A DNA stretch of 64,000 nucleotides from Yinghuangia soli (GTDB taxonomy: Bacteria > Actinomycetota > Actinomycetes > Streptomycetales > Streptomycetaceae), in the NCBI RefSeq assembly GCF_021502675.1, contig NZ_JAKFHA010000012.1, positions 107,381-171,380 on the forward strand, written 5' to 3'. The translations under genes and the position numbers were made by a program. Each line of letters begins with the position of its first letter. Position 1 is the stretch's first letter. The notes under the pieces were generated by a model. It did not search any database. It saw only the letters and a program-made list of their open reading frames with translations, and was not told the DNA's origin. Shown piece by piece: positions 7,750 through 16,044 of the stretch.

Positions 7750-10104
7750 GTGGTGAGTGCGAACGAGTTGCCGAAGACCGCGGACGAGCCGGCCCCGGCA
7801 CCCGGAGGACCGGCGCCGGCCGCCGCGTACAGCCGTCCGACGGCCGGGTGGGGCGCCGCGTTCAGCGTCGGCAAGGTCCTCCTGCGTCGGCACGGCGCCC
7901 CGGTCGAGGACCTGCGCGCCACCCTGCGCATGAACCACGCCGGAGAGGGCTTCGACTGCCCCGGCTGCGCATGGCCGGACGACCCGGACGGCCTGCACCT
8001 GGACGTCTGCGAGAACGGCCTCAAGCACGCCGCCTGGGAGATGACCCACAAGCGCGTCGACCGCGCCTTCTTCGCCGCGCACACCGTCGGCGAGCTGTCC
8101 GGCTGGTCCGACCACGCCCTCGAGGACCAGGGCCGGCTGACCGAGCCGATGGTGTACGACCGGGAGACCGACCGGTACGTGCCGATCAGCTGGGACGACG
8201 CGTTCGCCCTCACCGGCGACATCCTGCGCGGCCTCGACAGCCCGGACCGCGCCGCGTTCTACACCTCCGGCCGACTCGGCAACGAGGCGTCGTTCCTCTA
8301 CCAGCTGCTGGCCCGCGAGTTCGGCACCAACAACATGCCGGACTGCTCCAACATGTGCCACGAAGCCAGCGGCCGTGCCCTCACCGCGGCCATCGGCAGC
8401 GCCAAGGGCACCGTCGACCTGCGCGACTGGCAGCACGCCGACACCATCTTCGTGCTGGGCGTCAACGCCGCCTCCAACGCGCCGCGCATGCTCACGTCGC
8501 TGGCCCAGGCGTACCGGCGCGGCGCGCAGATCGTGCACGTCAACCCGCTCGTGGAGGCAGCCGCCGGACGCACGATCGTGCCCCACGAGCTGCGCACGAT
8601 GGCCACCTTGAAGGCCACCCCGACCGGCACCTTCGACCTGCAGCCGCGCATCGCGGGCGACATGGCCCTGATGCGCGGCATGGCCAAGGCGCTCCTGGAG
8701 ACCGCGGAGACCGACCCGAGCGCCGTCGACCACGTCTTCCTCGAACGCTTCACCGCGGGCTTCGAGGAGTACCGCGAGCTGTGCCGGGCCACCGAATGGA
8801 CGGACATCGAGCAGGGCAGCGGGCTGGCGGTCAGCCAGATCCGCCGGGCAGCCGAGATGTACCGCGCCGGCGCCCACACGATCGTGGCGTGGTGCCTCGG
8901 CGTCACCCAGCAGGAGCACGCGGTCGACACCATCCGCGAGATCGTCAACCTCCTGCTGCTGCGCGGCAACATCGGCCGCGAAGGCGCCGGACCCTGCCCG
9001 ATCCGCGGGCACAGCAACGTCCAGGGCAACCGCACCTGCGGCATCAACCACCGGCCCGACGACGCATTCCTGGACCGCCTCGCCGACGCCTGCGGCATCG
9101 AACCGCCGCGCGAGGCAGGGCTCGACACGGTACGCACCATCCAGGCCATGCACGACGGCGAAGTCCGGGTGTTCGTCGGCATGGGCGGCAACTTCGCCCT
9201 CGCCACCCCCGACACCCCGTACACCGCCGAGGCACTGCGCCGCTGCGAACTGACCGTCCAGGTCAGCACGAAGCTCAACCGCAGCCACCTCGTACACGGC
9301 CGCCACGCGCTGATCCTGCCGTGCCTGGGCCGCACCGAGAAGGACCACCAGGCCACCGGCGTGCAGTCCGTGTCGGTCGAGGACTCCATGAGCATGGTCC
9401 ACCTGTCCCGCGGCATGAAGCAGCCCGCCTCGCCCCACCTGCGCTCCGAACCGGCGATCGTGGCCGGCATCGCCCTCGCCACGCTGCCGGACAGCCCTAC
9501 CCCATGGCGCGAGTACGCCGAGGACTACGACCTCATCCGCGACACCATGGCCCGCGCGCTGGACGGCTTCGACGACTTCAACCAGCGCGTACGCCTCCCG
9601 CACGGCTTCCGGCTGCGCCAGCCCGCCCGCGAACGCGTCTTCCTGACCCCCTCCGGCCGCGCCGAGTTCTCGCACGCCCCGCTCCCGCCCCTGGACGCCA
9701 CCCCCGGGCGGCTCGTCCTCGGCACCATGCGCTCGCACGACCAGTGGAACACCACCATCTACTCGGAGAACGACCGCTACCGCGGCATCGAGGGCCTCCG
9801 CACCCTCGTCTTCATGAACCCCGCCGACATGGCCGAACGCGGCCTCGCGGACCGGGACTTGGTGGACATCACCAGCTTCGCCAAGGACGGCACGCAGCGA
9901 AATCTGCGGAACTACACGGCCGTCGCGTACGACATCCCGCCCGGCTGCGCGGCCGGCTACATGCCGGAGATGAACGTCCTGTGCCCGGCCGGCGACTACA
10001 GCGAGCAGAGCGACCAGCCGCTGATGAAGCACCTCAACGTCGAGATCGCCCCCGCGGCCGCCGACCTTGCCGCCCCCGACGGCACGGCGACGGCGTCCGG
10101 TTAG
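7750..10104 (+). CDS. FdhF/YdeP-family molybdopterin oxidoreductase
   Basis: 784 residues, the usual length of the YdeP/FdhA-alpha-like family. These cytoplasmic enzymes bind bis-molybdopterin guanine dinucleotide; their substrate is generally unknown although often annotated formate dehydrogenase alpha. Visible family motifs are FDCPGCAWPDD near residue 75, TNNMPDCSNMCHEASG near 195, IRGHSNVQGNRTCG near 420, and the C-terminal domain ending in NAD-like loops. No in-frame TGA suggests selenocysteine. It starts at GTG 7750 or 7753 with GGGGGAG upstream and is coupled to the HdeD-like gene. Its TAG overlaps the stop of the convergent thioredoxin-like gene by four bases. Confidence 0.88.
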   Translation: MVSANELPKTADEPAPAPGGPAPAAAYSRPTAGWGAAFSVGKVLLRRHGAPVEDLRATLRMNHAGEGFDCPGCAWPDDPDGLHLDVCENGLKHAAWEMTHKRVDRAFFAAHTVGELSGWSDHALEDQGRLTEPMVYDRETDRYVPISWDDAFALTGDILRGLDSPDRAAFYTSGRLGNEASFLYQLLAREFGTNNMPDCSNMCHEASGRALTAAIGSAKGTVDLRDWQHADTIFVLGVNAASNAPRMLTSLAQAYRRGAQIVHVNPLVEAAAGRTIVPHELRTMATLKATPTGTFDLQPRIAGDMALMRGMAKALLETAETDPSAVDHVFLERFTAGFEEYRELCRATEWTDIEQGSGLAVSQIRRAAEMYRAGAHTIVAWCLGVTQQEHAVDTIREIVNLLLLRGNIGREGAGPCPIRGHSNVQGNRTCGINHRPDDAFLDRLADACGIEPPREAGLDTVRTIQAMHDGEVRVFVGMGGNFALATPDTPYTAEALRRCELTVQVSTKLNRSHLVHGRHALILPCLGRTEKDHQATGVQSVSVEDSMSMVHLSRGMKQPASPHLRSEPAIVAGIALATLPDSPTPWREYAEDYDLIRDTMARALDGFDDFNQRVRLPHGFRLRQPARERVFLTPSGRAEFSHAPLPPLDATPGRLVLGTMRSHDQWNTTIYSENDRYRGIEGLRTLVFMNPADMAERGLADRDLVDITSFAKDGTQRNLRNYTAVAYDIPPGCAAGYMPEMNVLCPAGDYSEQSDQPLMKHLNVEIAPAAADLAAPDGTATASG

Positions 10105-11270
10105 TTCCCGCCTGCGTCCGGCCCGGTCCCGTTCCCCACGGGGAGGGGCCGGGCCAGCGGGATCCCGGCCTCCTGGAGCAGCGCGGCCTTGGCGAAGAAC
10201 TCCTCGCCCAGCGGGTCCACGTCCAGCAGCGGCATCAGCGCCCGCCACAGCGAGATGTGCTCCGGGGACTCGGCGGCCAGCCGCTCGTAGCGCCGCCGCG
10301 CCGCATCCGGGTGCCCGTTGCGGACCAGCCACACCGCCAACGCCGCTTCGGTACGCGCCTGTTGCCCGGCCGCATCGGCCGTCGGCGTGTGCGCGGCCAC
10401 CTCCTCCTCGGTCAGGCCGCTGTCGCCGGCGGTCACCCACCGCCGCAGCGCGGCCATCGCCGGACCGGACGGCACGTCCGTGAACACCGTGAAGGTGTCC
10501 GACGGGTACTGCGTGTCGTTGGGGCGGACGATCCGGCCCGCCTCGTCGATCCACACCACCGTCGGCACATTCGCCACCTGGTACAGCGCCGCGACCCGCT
10601 GCTCCGTGTCGACGACCACCGGATGCGTCGGCTTCGCCTCCTCGATCCACGGCCGCGCGTCCTCGACCCGGTGGTCCAGCGACACGCTCAGCAGCACGAA
10701 CCCCTGGCCGCTCAGCTCCTGGTGGCGCGCCTCCCAGTGCGGCAGCTCCCACCGGCACCCGCACCACGACGCCCAGAAGTTCAGCGCCACCTTGCGCCCG
10801 CGCAGATCCGAAAGCCGGTGCATCCGCCCGTCGACGTCCGGCAGTTCGAAGTCCGGAGCCTCCCCATCGGCGCCCGCCCCCAGCCCGGCTGCCGCAGTCC
10901 CGACGACGGCCACCGCCGCCTCCGTCTCGACCGCATAGGGCCGCCCGAGCACCCCGGCGAAGGCCGCTAGATCGACCAGCCCGTCGTCGCCCCGCACCGG
11001 CACCGTCGACGTGTGCGGAATGCAGACGTCGCCCCGGCACCACCCGTACTCCTGCCACGCCCACCCCAGCGCGGTCTGCACGGCTTCGATGCCCAGGAAC
11101 ACGCCGCCGTCCGGGCCGGTGCGGACCTCGACCTCCGAGGCCCGCCCCTCGTCGAGGACCGTCCACACTGCCTGCCCTGATTGCTGCCCTGACTGCTGCC
11201 CTGACTGCTGCACCGGAGCTCCTCCCGACGGATACGACGACTCCTCGGACGGACGCCGCGGCACCGTCAT
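10101..11270 (-). CDS. thioredoxin-fold (redoxin/TlpA-like) protein with CGC active site
   Basis: 389 residues. An N-terminal domain of about 140 residues has no clear match. A TlpA/redoxin-like thioredoxin domain follows, containing ALNFWASWCGCRWELPHW, VLLSVSLDH and a cis-proline-type VPTVVW. The C-terminal 100 residues are helical, TPR-like. The active site reads Trp-Cys-Gly-Cys with no third spacer residue, so it is CxC rather than the CxxC of thioredoxins; the DNA is unambiguous (TGG TGC GGG TGC). The QSGQ repeats near residue 20 come from a short tandem DNA repeat. No export signal. It converges on and overlaps the oxidoreductase gene. Redox partner unknown. Confidence 0.8.
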   Translation of the reverse strand: MTVPRRPSEESSYPSGGAPVQQSGQQSGQQSGQAVWTVLDEGRASEVEVRTGPDGGVFLGIEAVQTALGWAWQEYGWCRGDVCIPHTSTVPVRGDDGLVDLAAFAGVLGRPYAVETEAAVAVVGTAAAGLGAGADGEAPDFELPDVDGRMHRLSDLRGRKVALNFWASWCGCRWELPHWEARHQELSGQGFVLLSVSLDHRVEDARPWIEEAKPTHPVVVDTEQRVAALYQVANVPTVVWIDEAGRIVRPNDTQYPSDTFTVFTDVPSGPAMAALRRWVTAGDSGLTEEEVAAHTPTADAAGQQARTEAALAVWLVRNGHPDAARRRYERLAAESPEHISLWRALMPLLDVDPLGEEFFAKAALLQEAGIPLARPLPVGNGTGPDAGGN

Positions 11271-11362
11271 ATCCCGACCGGACGCGGGAAGCCAGACGGC
11301 CCGCAGCCCGGTTCCCGGACCGCCGACACGGCCCCCGCGACCCTTGTCGATACAGGAATGCA

Positions 11363-11384
11363 TCGGATACGTTTTTGTATCCGA
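11363..11384. promoter_or_regulatory. TetR-type palindromic operator
   Basis: TCGGATAC (11363-11370) and GTATCCGA (11377-11384) are perfect 8-base arms around GTTTTT. The site lies 49 bases before the TetR start and overlaps a plausible promoter (TTGTCG at 11345-11350, then TACGTT near 11368). Autoregulation is the likely role. It also lies between this gene and the divergent thioredoxin-like gene, so it could control both. Confidence 0.6.
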
Positions 11385-11432
11385 CGGGCGAGAACGCCCG
11401 GGCCGGGTTCCGGTGGCGCGAGGCGGCGGGTG

Positions 11433-12101
11433 ATGACGGCGGCGGTCAGTGCGCGGAGGTCGCAGACGCGGCAGCGGTTGCTGGACGCCGCGATGGAGGC
11501 GTTCGCCGAGGAGGGCTTCGGGCGGACCACCGTCGAGCGGCTCTGCGAGCGGGCCGGGTTCACGCGCGGCGCGTTCTACTCGAACTTCACCTCGCTGGAC
11601 GAGGTCTTCCTGGCCATGTGGGAGGACCGGTCCACGCGGATGCTCGCGGACGTGCGGGCCGCGCTCGCCGAGGTCTCGGCGGAGGACCCGGGCCAGGCGC
11701 TGCGGGCCGCGCTGGCCGCGATTCCGGTGGACGACGCCTGGTACCGGGTGACGGCCGAGTTCACCGCGCACGCCTTGCGCAACCCGGCGCTGCGCAGGGT
11801 CATGGCGGCCCGGGAGCAGGCCATCCAGGACACCGTCCTGCCGGTGCTGGTCGCCGCGCTGGCCCGGACCGGGCGGCAGGTGCGCGACGAGGCTGCGCTC
11901 GGCCGCGCGCTGGTCGCGGTGCACGACGGGACGGCCGTCCAGGTGCTCCTGGAACCGGACGACCCCGGGGCGTGGGCCCGGCGCGAGGAATTGTTCATGA
12001 GCGTCCTGGCGGCCTACAGCACGCCCGGCGGCGACACCAGGGACCTGGACGCCGCCCCCGGCCCGGACGCCGCCACCGACTTGCTGGAGGAACCGCGATG
12101 A
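11433..12101 (+). CDS. TetR-family regulator
   Basis: 222 residues. The N-terminal HTH has RRSQTRQRLLDAAMEAFAEE followed by RTTVERLCERAGFTRGAFYSNF, the classic TetR DNA-binding helix ending. The C-terminal ligand domain contains HALRNPALRRVMAAREQ. The start is ATG 11433 (GTG 11430 is also possible) with GAGG upstream. The stop overlaps the ATG of the FAD dehydrogenase (ATGA), so it is translated with the two genes it probably controls. The perfect palindrome at 11363-11384 is the obvious operator. Confidence 0.9.
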   Translation: MTAAVSARRSQTRQRLLDAAMEAFAEEGFGRTTVERLCERAGFTRGAFYSNFTSLDEVFLAMWEDRSTRMLADVRAALAEVSAEDPGQALRAALAAIPVDDAWYRVTAEFTAHALRNPALRRVMAAREQAIQDTVLPVLVAALARTGRQVRDEAALGRALVAVHDGTAVQVLLEPDDPGAWARREELFMSVLAAYSTPGGDTRDLDAAPGPDAATDLLEEPR

Positions 12102-13759
12102 GCGCAGACGCCGATGTGATCGTGGTCGGCGCCGGGCTGGCCGGCCTGGTCGCCACCTACGAGCTGACCCGGGCCGGGCGCCGCGTCCTCGTGGTCGACC
12201 AGGAGAACGAGGCCAACCTCGGCGGACAGGCGTTCTGGTCGCTGGGCGGGCTGTTCTTCGTGGACAGCCCCGAGCAGCGCCGGATGGGCATCAAGGACTC
12301 GTACGAACTGGCCATGTCCGACTGGCTGGGCTCGGCCGGCTTCGACCGCGAGCGCGAGGACCACTGGCCGCGCCAATGGGCTCATGCGTACGTCGACTTC
12401 GCGGCCGGCGAGAAGCGGCAGTACCTGTACGACCTCGGGCTGCGCGTGATGCCCACGGTCGGCTGGGCGGAACGCGGCGCGGGCACCGCGACCGGGCACG
12501 GCAACTCGGTCCCGCGGTTCCACCTCACCTGGGGCACCGGTCCCGAGGTGGTACGCGTGTTCCTGGAGCCGGTGATGGCCGCCGCGGCGCGCGGTCTGGT
12601 GACCTTCAAGTACCGGCACCGCGTCGACGACCTGATCGTCGAGCAGGGCGCCGCCGCGGGTGTGCGCGGGACCGTCCTGGAGGCGTCCGTGCAGCCGCGC
12701 GGCGTCGCGTCGTCGCGCACCCCGGAAGGGGAGTTCGAACTGCGCGCGCAGGCCGTCGTGGTCACCTCGGGCGGCATCGGCGGCAACCACGAACTCGTGC
12801 GCAAGAACTGGCCGGTGGACCGGATCGGGCCCGCACCGCAGTCGATGATCACCGGCGTCCCGGCGTACGTGGACGGCCGCATGCTGGAGATCACCGAAGG
12901 CGCCGGCGGCTCGATCGTCAACCGCGACCGCATGTGGCACTACACCGAGGGCATCAAGAACTGGGACCCGGTCTGGCCCGACCATGCGATCCGGATCATC
13001 CCCGGCCCGTCGTCGCTGTGGCTGGACGCCGCCGGACGCCGGCTGCCCGCACCGCTGTTCCCCGGCCACGACACCCTCGCGACGCTCCGGCACATCGTCG
13101 GGACCGGCCACGACTACACGTGGTTCGTGCTGACCCGGTCCATCGTGGAGAAGGAGTTCGCGCTGTCCGGGTCCGAGCAGAACCCGGACGTGACCGGCAA
13201 GGACCTCAAGCTCGTGCTGTCCCGCGTGAAGAAGGGGGCGCCCGGTCCGGTCCAGGCGTTCCTGGACCACGGCGAGGACTTCGTGGTGAAGCCCACGCTG
13301 CGCGAACTGGTGGACGGCATGAACGCCATCGCCCCCGGGCCGGCCCTCGACTTCGCGCAGGTCGAGCGCGAACTGGTGGCGCACGACCGCGAGGTGGCGA
13401 ACGCGTACTCGAAGGACCTGCAGCTGATGGCGGTCCGCAACGCCCGGGCCTACTGGCCCGACAAGATCACCCGGGTCGCCGCGCCGCACCGCTTCCTCGA
13501 CCCCGCGCACGGTCCGCTCATCGCGGTCCGCCTGCGCGTGCTGACCCGGAAGACGCTCGGCGGCCTGGAGACCACGCTGGACTCGCAGGTCGTCCGCCCC
13601 GACGGGAGCACCTTCGAAGGGCTGTACGCGGCGGGCGAGGTGGCCGGGTTCGGCGGCGGCGGCGTGCACGGGTACAACGCGCTGGAGGGGACGTTCCTCG
13701 GCGGCTGCATCTTCTCCGGCCGGGCGGCCGGGCGGGCGCTCGCGAAGGCGCTCGGATGA
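12098..13759 (+). CDS. FAD-binding dehydrogenase (fumarate reductase/3-ketosteroid dehydrogenase superfamily)
   Basis: 553 residues, matching a conserved group of soluble FAD-binding dehydrogenases. The N-terminal Rossmann motif is VIVVGAGLAGLVATYELTRA with an acidic residue closing the second strand (VVDQE). The C-terminal FAD segment is GLYAAGEVAGFGGGGVHGYN then GCIFSGRAAGRALA. The superfamily desaturates ketosteroids or reduces fumarate-like substrates; this subgroup's substrate is not known. GGAGG lies seven bases before the ATG, which overlaps the TetR stop, and its own stop overlaps the next SDR start, so TetR, dehydrogenase and SDR form one operon. Confidence 0.85.
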   Translation: MSADADVIVVGAGLAGLVATYELTRAGRRVLVVDQENEANLGGQAFWSLGGLFFVDSPEQRRMGIKDSYELAMSDWLGSAGFDREREDHWPRQWAHAYVDFAAGEKRQYLYDLGLRVMPTVGWAERGAGTATGHGNSVPRFHLTWGTGPEVVRVFLEPVMAAAARGLVTFKYRHRVDDLIVEQGAAAGVRGTVLEASVQPRGVASSRTPEGEFELRAQAVVVTSGGIGGNHELVRKNWPVDRIGPAPQSMITGVPAYVDGRMLEITEGAGGSIVNRDRMWHYTEGIKNWDPVWPDHAIRIIPGPSSLWLDAAGRRLPAPLFPGHDTLATLRHIVGTGHDYTWFVLTRSIVEKEFALSGSEQNPDVTGKDLKLVLSRVKKGAPGPVQAFLDHGEDFVVKPTLRELVDGMNAIAPGPALDFAQVERELVAHDREVANAYSKDLQLMAVRNARAYWPDKITRVAAPHRFLDPAHGPLIAVRLRVLTRKTLGGLETTLDSQVVRPDGSTFEGLYAAGEVAGFGGGGVHGYNALEGTFLGGCIFSGRAAGRALAKALG

Positions 13760-14583
13760 GCGGCGGCGGGACCTCCGGTACGCGGGCGACCGGTGGCACT
13801 GCGCTGGTCACCGGGGCGTCGTCGGGCATCGGCGCGGCGGTCGCGGAGGCGCTGGTGGCCCGCGGATACCGGGTCTTCGGCACGACACGCGAACCCGGCA
13901 AGGTCGCCGCGCCCATCGCGGGTGTGGAGTACCTGCGCCTGGACCTGACCGACGACGCGTCCATCACCGCATGCGCGGCCGCGGCCGGTGCGGTGGACGT
14001 GCTGGTCAACAACGCGGGGGAGAGCCAGAGCGGCCCGTTCGAGGAACTCCCGATGGACGCGGTGCGGCGGCTGTTCGAGACCAACGTCTTCGGCGCGGTC
14101 CGGCTGTCGCAGCTGCTGCTGCCGGGCATGCGGGAACGCCGCCGCGGGCGGGTGGTCATGGTCGGCTCGATGCTGGCCAGTTTCCCGCTGGCCTACCGCT
14201 CGTCGTACGTGGCCTCCAAGGCCGCCGTGAAGGGCTTCGCGAATGCCGCGCGCCGGGAGTTCGCGGCCTACGGCGTGCACATCACCACGGTCGAGCCGGG
14301 CTCGATCAACACCGGAATCAGCGAGCGCCGCACCGAGTACCTGCGCGACGGATCTCCGTTCACCGCCGAGTACCGCACCATGCTGGCGGCGCTGAACAGC
14401 AATGAGGCCGAAGGCGTTTCGGCCGCCGCGGTGGCGGCGACGGTGGTGAAGGCCATCGAGGCCGGCCGGCCGAAGCCGCTGTACGCGGTGGGCAGCAACG
14501 CTCCGCTGGTGTTCGCGCTGCGGCGCCTCCTGTCCCGGACCGCGGCGGAGCGGCTGGTGTCCCGGCGGCACGGCCTGCGCTGA
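13756..14583 (+). CDS. short-chain dehydrogenase/reductase
   Basis: 275 residues, classical SDR. It has the cofactor loop TGASSGIG near residue 22, the LVNNAGE motif, a catalytic Ser in VGSMLA, and the YVASKAAVKG Tyr-x3-Lys pair. The Arg near the end of strand 2 (GTTREPG) favours NADP(H). It is the last gene of the TetR/FAD-dehydrogenase operon, with an ATGA overlap. Together the pair could carry out alcohol/ketone and C-C desaturation steps on one substrate, perhaps steroid- or terpene-like; this is inference. It converges on the following NAD(P)-binding gene. Confidence 0.87.
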   Translation: MSGGGTSGTRATGGTALVTGASSGIGAAVAEALVARGYRVFGTTREPGKVAAPIAGVEYLRLDLTDDASITACAAAAGAVDVLVNNAGESQSGPFEELPMDAVRRLFETNVFGAVRLSQLLLPGMRERRRGRVVMVGSMLASFPLAYRSSYVASKAAVKGFANAARREFAAYGVHITTVEPGSINTGISERRTEYLRDGSPFTAEYRTMLAALNSNEAEGVSAAAVAATVVKAIEAGRPKPLYAVGSNAPLVFALRRLLSRTAAERLVSRRHGLR

Positions 14584-14616
14584 GGCGCCCGGCCGAGCCG
14601 CCCGGACCACGGAACC

Positions 14617-15276
14617 TCAGGACGTAAGCTCCACCAGGCCGGCGGCCGCATCCCCGACCGGGGTGTCGCCGCCGGTCAGTTCGACGATGCCGCGGCCCAG
14701 CCCCGGCTGGTGCAGGGCGGCGGCGATGAAGGCCGCCACGTCGTCCCGGGGCACGTCGCCGTACTCGATGGCCGGGCCCGCCGTGACGCGTCCCGTGCCG
14801 GGGCGGTCCACGAGCGTGCCGGGCCGGACGATGAGCCAGTCGAGTGCGGTCCGGACGAGGTACACGTCGGCGGTCTTCTTGACCTTCATGTAGTGCTCGA
14901 AGCCCGCGCTGGGTTCGCGCCCGCGGCCCGCGTCCGGGAACACCGACACCAGCACGAACCTGCGGACCCCGGCGCGCAGCGCGGCCTCGGCGGACTTCTC
15001 CAGCCCGCGGCCGTCGATCAGCGTCGTCTTGTCCAGGCCGGTCCCGTGCGCACCGGCCGAGAACACCACCGCGTCGTGGCCGGCCATCTTCGCGGCGAGG
15101 TCGTCGACCGAGTCGCCGATCAGGTCGCCGGCCAGTGCGGTGGCTCCGGCCGCGTGCACGGCATCGGCCTGCGCGGGATTGCGGAACATCCCGGTGACCT
15201 CGTCCCCGGCATCGGCCAGCAGCCGGGCGAGCCTGCTCCCGACGCCGCCTGCGGCCCCGACCACGAACACCTTCAT
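14617..15276 (-). CDS. atypical SDR / NAD(P)H-binding protein (NmrA-like)
   Basis: 219 residues. The N-terminal MKVFVVGAAGGVGSRLARLL is the Gly-rich loop of atypical short-chain dehydrogenases. Further motifs are FVLVSVFPDAG, a Tyr-x3-Lys-like HYMKVKK and the WLIVRPGTLVD strand seen in NAD(P)H-binding NmrA-like proteins. The ATG at 15276 has GAGGAG just upstream; an earlier in-frame ATG would translate the repeat DNA at 15295-15330. Probable role: redox sensor or reductase; the substrate is not predictable. Divergent from the VOC gene. Confidence 0.83.
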   Translation of the reverse strand: MKVFVVGAAGGVGSRLARLLADAGDEVTGMFRNPAQADAVHAAGATALAGDLIGDSVDDLAAKMAGHDAVVFSAGAHGTGLDKTTLIDGRGLEKSAEAALRAGVRRFVLVSVFPDAGRGREPSAGFEHYMKVKKTADVYLVRTALDWLIVRPGTLVDRPGTGRVTAGPAIEYGDVPRDDVAAFIAAALHQPGLGRGIVELTGGDTPVGDAAAGLVELTS

Positions 15277-15294
15277 CGACGACTCCTCTTCCGC

Positions 15295-15330
15295 TTCCCG
15301 GGTGCGTTCCCGGGTGTGTTCCCGGGTACG
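15295..15330. repeat. three 12-base tandem repeats
   Basis: TTCCCGGGTGCG, TTCCCGGGTGTG and TTCCCGGGTACG lie head to tail in the leader of the NAD(P)-binding gene. Each contains the palindrome CCCGGG. Possibly repeated protein-binding sites; nothing else supports a function. Confidence 0.7.
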
Positions 15331-15418
15331 TGTCGGCCCTCGACCCGTGTCCCACGACCGGTCCGTCCAAACGTCGGCCGGAAGTGTGCGATGCACCCTA
15401 CTTAGCGATCGTTCGTTC

Positions 15419-15448
15419 TTGACCCTTCGCGGCGGACGGGACTAGCGT
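15419..15448 (+). promoter_or_regulatory. predicted promoter for the VOC/hydrolase operon
   Basis: TTGACC (15419-15424), 18-base spacer, TAGCGT (15443-15448), about 35 bases before the start codon. A GCGATCGTTCG stretch just upstream resembles TetR-family half sites, but no regulator gene is adjacent. Confidence 0.45.
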
Positions 15449-15483
15449 CGCCACACCGGTATCGGGGCGGGGAGGCGGAAGCC

Positions 15484-16044
15484 ATGACCAACACCGAATT
15501 CGAGCTCGGCGGACTGTGCCACCTGGCGCTGGTCTGCCAGGACATGCAGCGGACGGTCGAGTTCTATACCGAAGTCCTGGGCATGCGGCTCGCCAAGACC
15601 GTCGAAATCCCGGATGGGGGACAGCACTTCTTCTTCGACATGGGCGGCGGGCAGTTCCTCGCGTTCTTCTGGTTCCGGGACGCTCCCGAGCGCGCACCCG
15701 GCGTGGCGTCGGCATCCGCACTCCCCGGGGTGGGCGACATCCGCACCGCGCACGCGTCGATGAACCACGTCGCGTTCAAGATCCCGGCGGACCGGTTCGA
15801 GGAGTACAAGGCCAAGCTGGAGGCGAAAGGCGTGGTCACCGGGCCCGTGCTCAACCACGACGACAGCGAGCGCGGCGTCAGCATGGAAATGAACGAGGGC
15901 ACCTACGTGCGGTCGATGTACTTCTTCGACCCGGACGGCATCCTCCTCGAATTCGCGGCCTGGACCCGCGAGTTGAACGAGGACGACGTACGGCACCCGG
16001 CCGTCGACCGGTTCGGTGTCGTCCCGGCCGCCCGGCCGCGATGA
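15484..16044 (+). CDS. VOC-family (glyoxalase/dioxygenase fold) protein
   Basis: 186 residues forming one vicinal-oxygen-chelate module. Candidate metal ligands are the His in LCHLALVCQD near residue 13, the His in MNHVAFKIP near 94, and the Glu in GILLEFAAW near 157. GGGGAGGCGG precedes the ATG at 15484. The stop overlaps the hydrolase start, so the two act together; ring-cleavage dioxygenase plus C-C hydrolase is a common pairing in aromatic or steroid catabolism. A lyase or isomerase role is equally possible from sequence alone. Confidence 0.82.
   Translation: MTNTEFELGGLCHLALVCQDMQRTVEFYTEVLGMRLAKTVEIPDGGQHFFFDMGGGQFLAFFWFRDAPERAPGVASASALPGVGDIRTAHASMNHVAFKIPADRFEEYKAKLEAKGVVTGPVLNHDDSERGVSMEMNEGTYVRSMYFFDPDGILLEFAAWTRELNEDDVRHPAVDRFGVVPAARPR

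Noticed and set aside
7750..10104. Formate dehydrogenase with selenocysteine
   Set aside because: No in-frame TGA; the equivalent segment reads NMPDCSNMCHEASG, typical of YdeP-like proteins, and no beta/gamma subunits are nearby.
7273..11166. 1297-codon open frame on the minus strand opposite the oxidoreductase and hydrolase-type genes
   Set aside because: Antisense shadow of the YdeP-like gene; no domain, low-complexity Arg/Gly/Val sequence.
12098..13759. Bona fide 3-ketosteroid delta-1-dehydrogenase (kstD)
   Set aside because: Same superfamily, but the overall pattern and neighbours fit the separate conserved FAD-binding dehydrogenase group; no other steroid genes.
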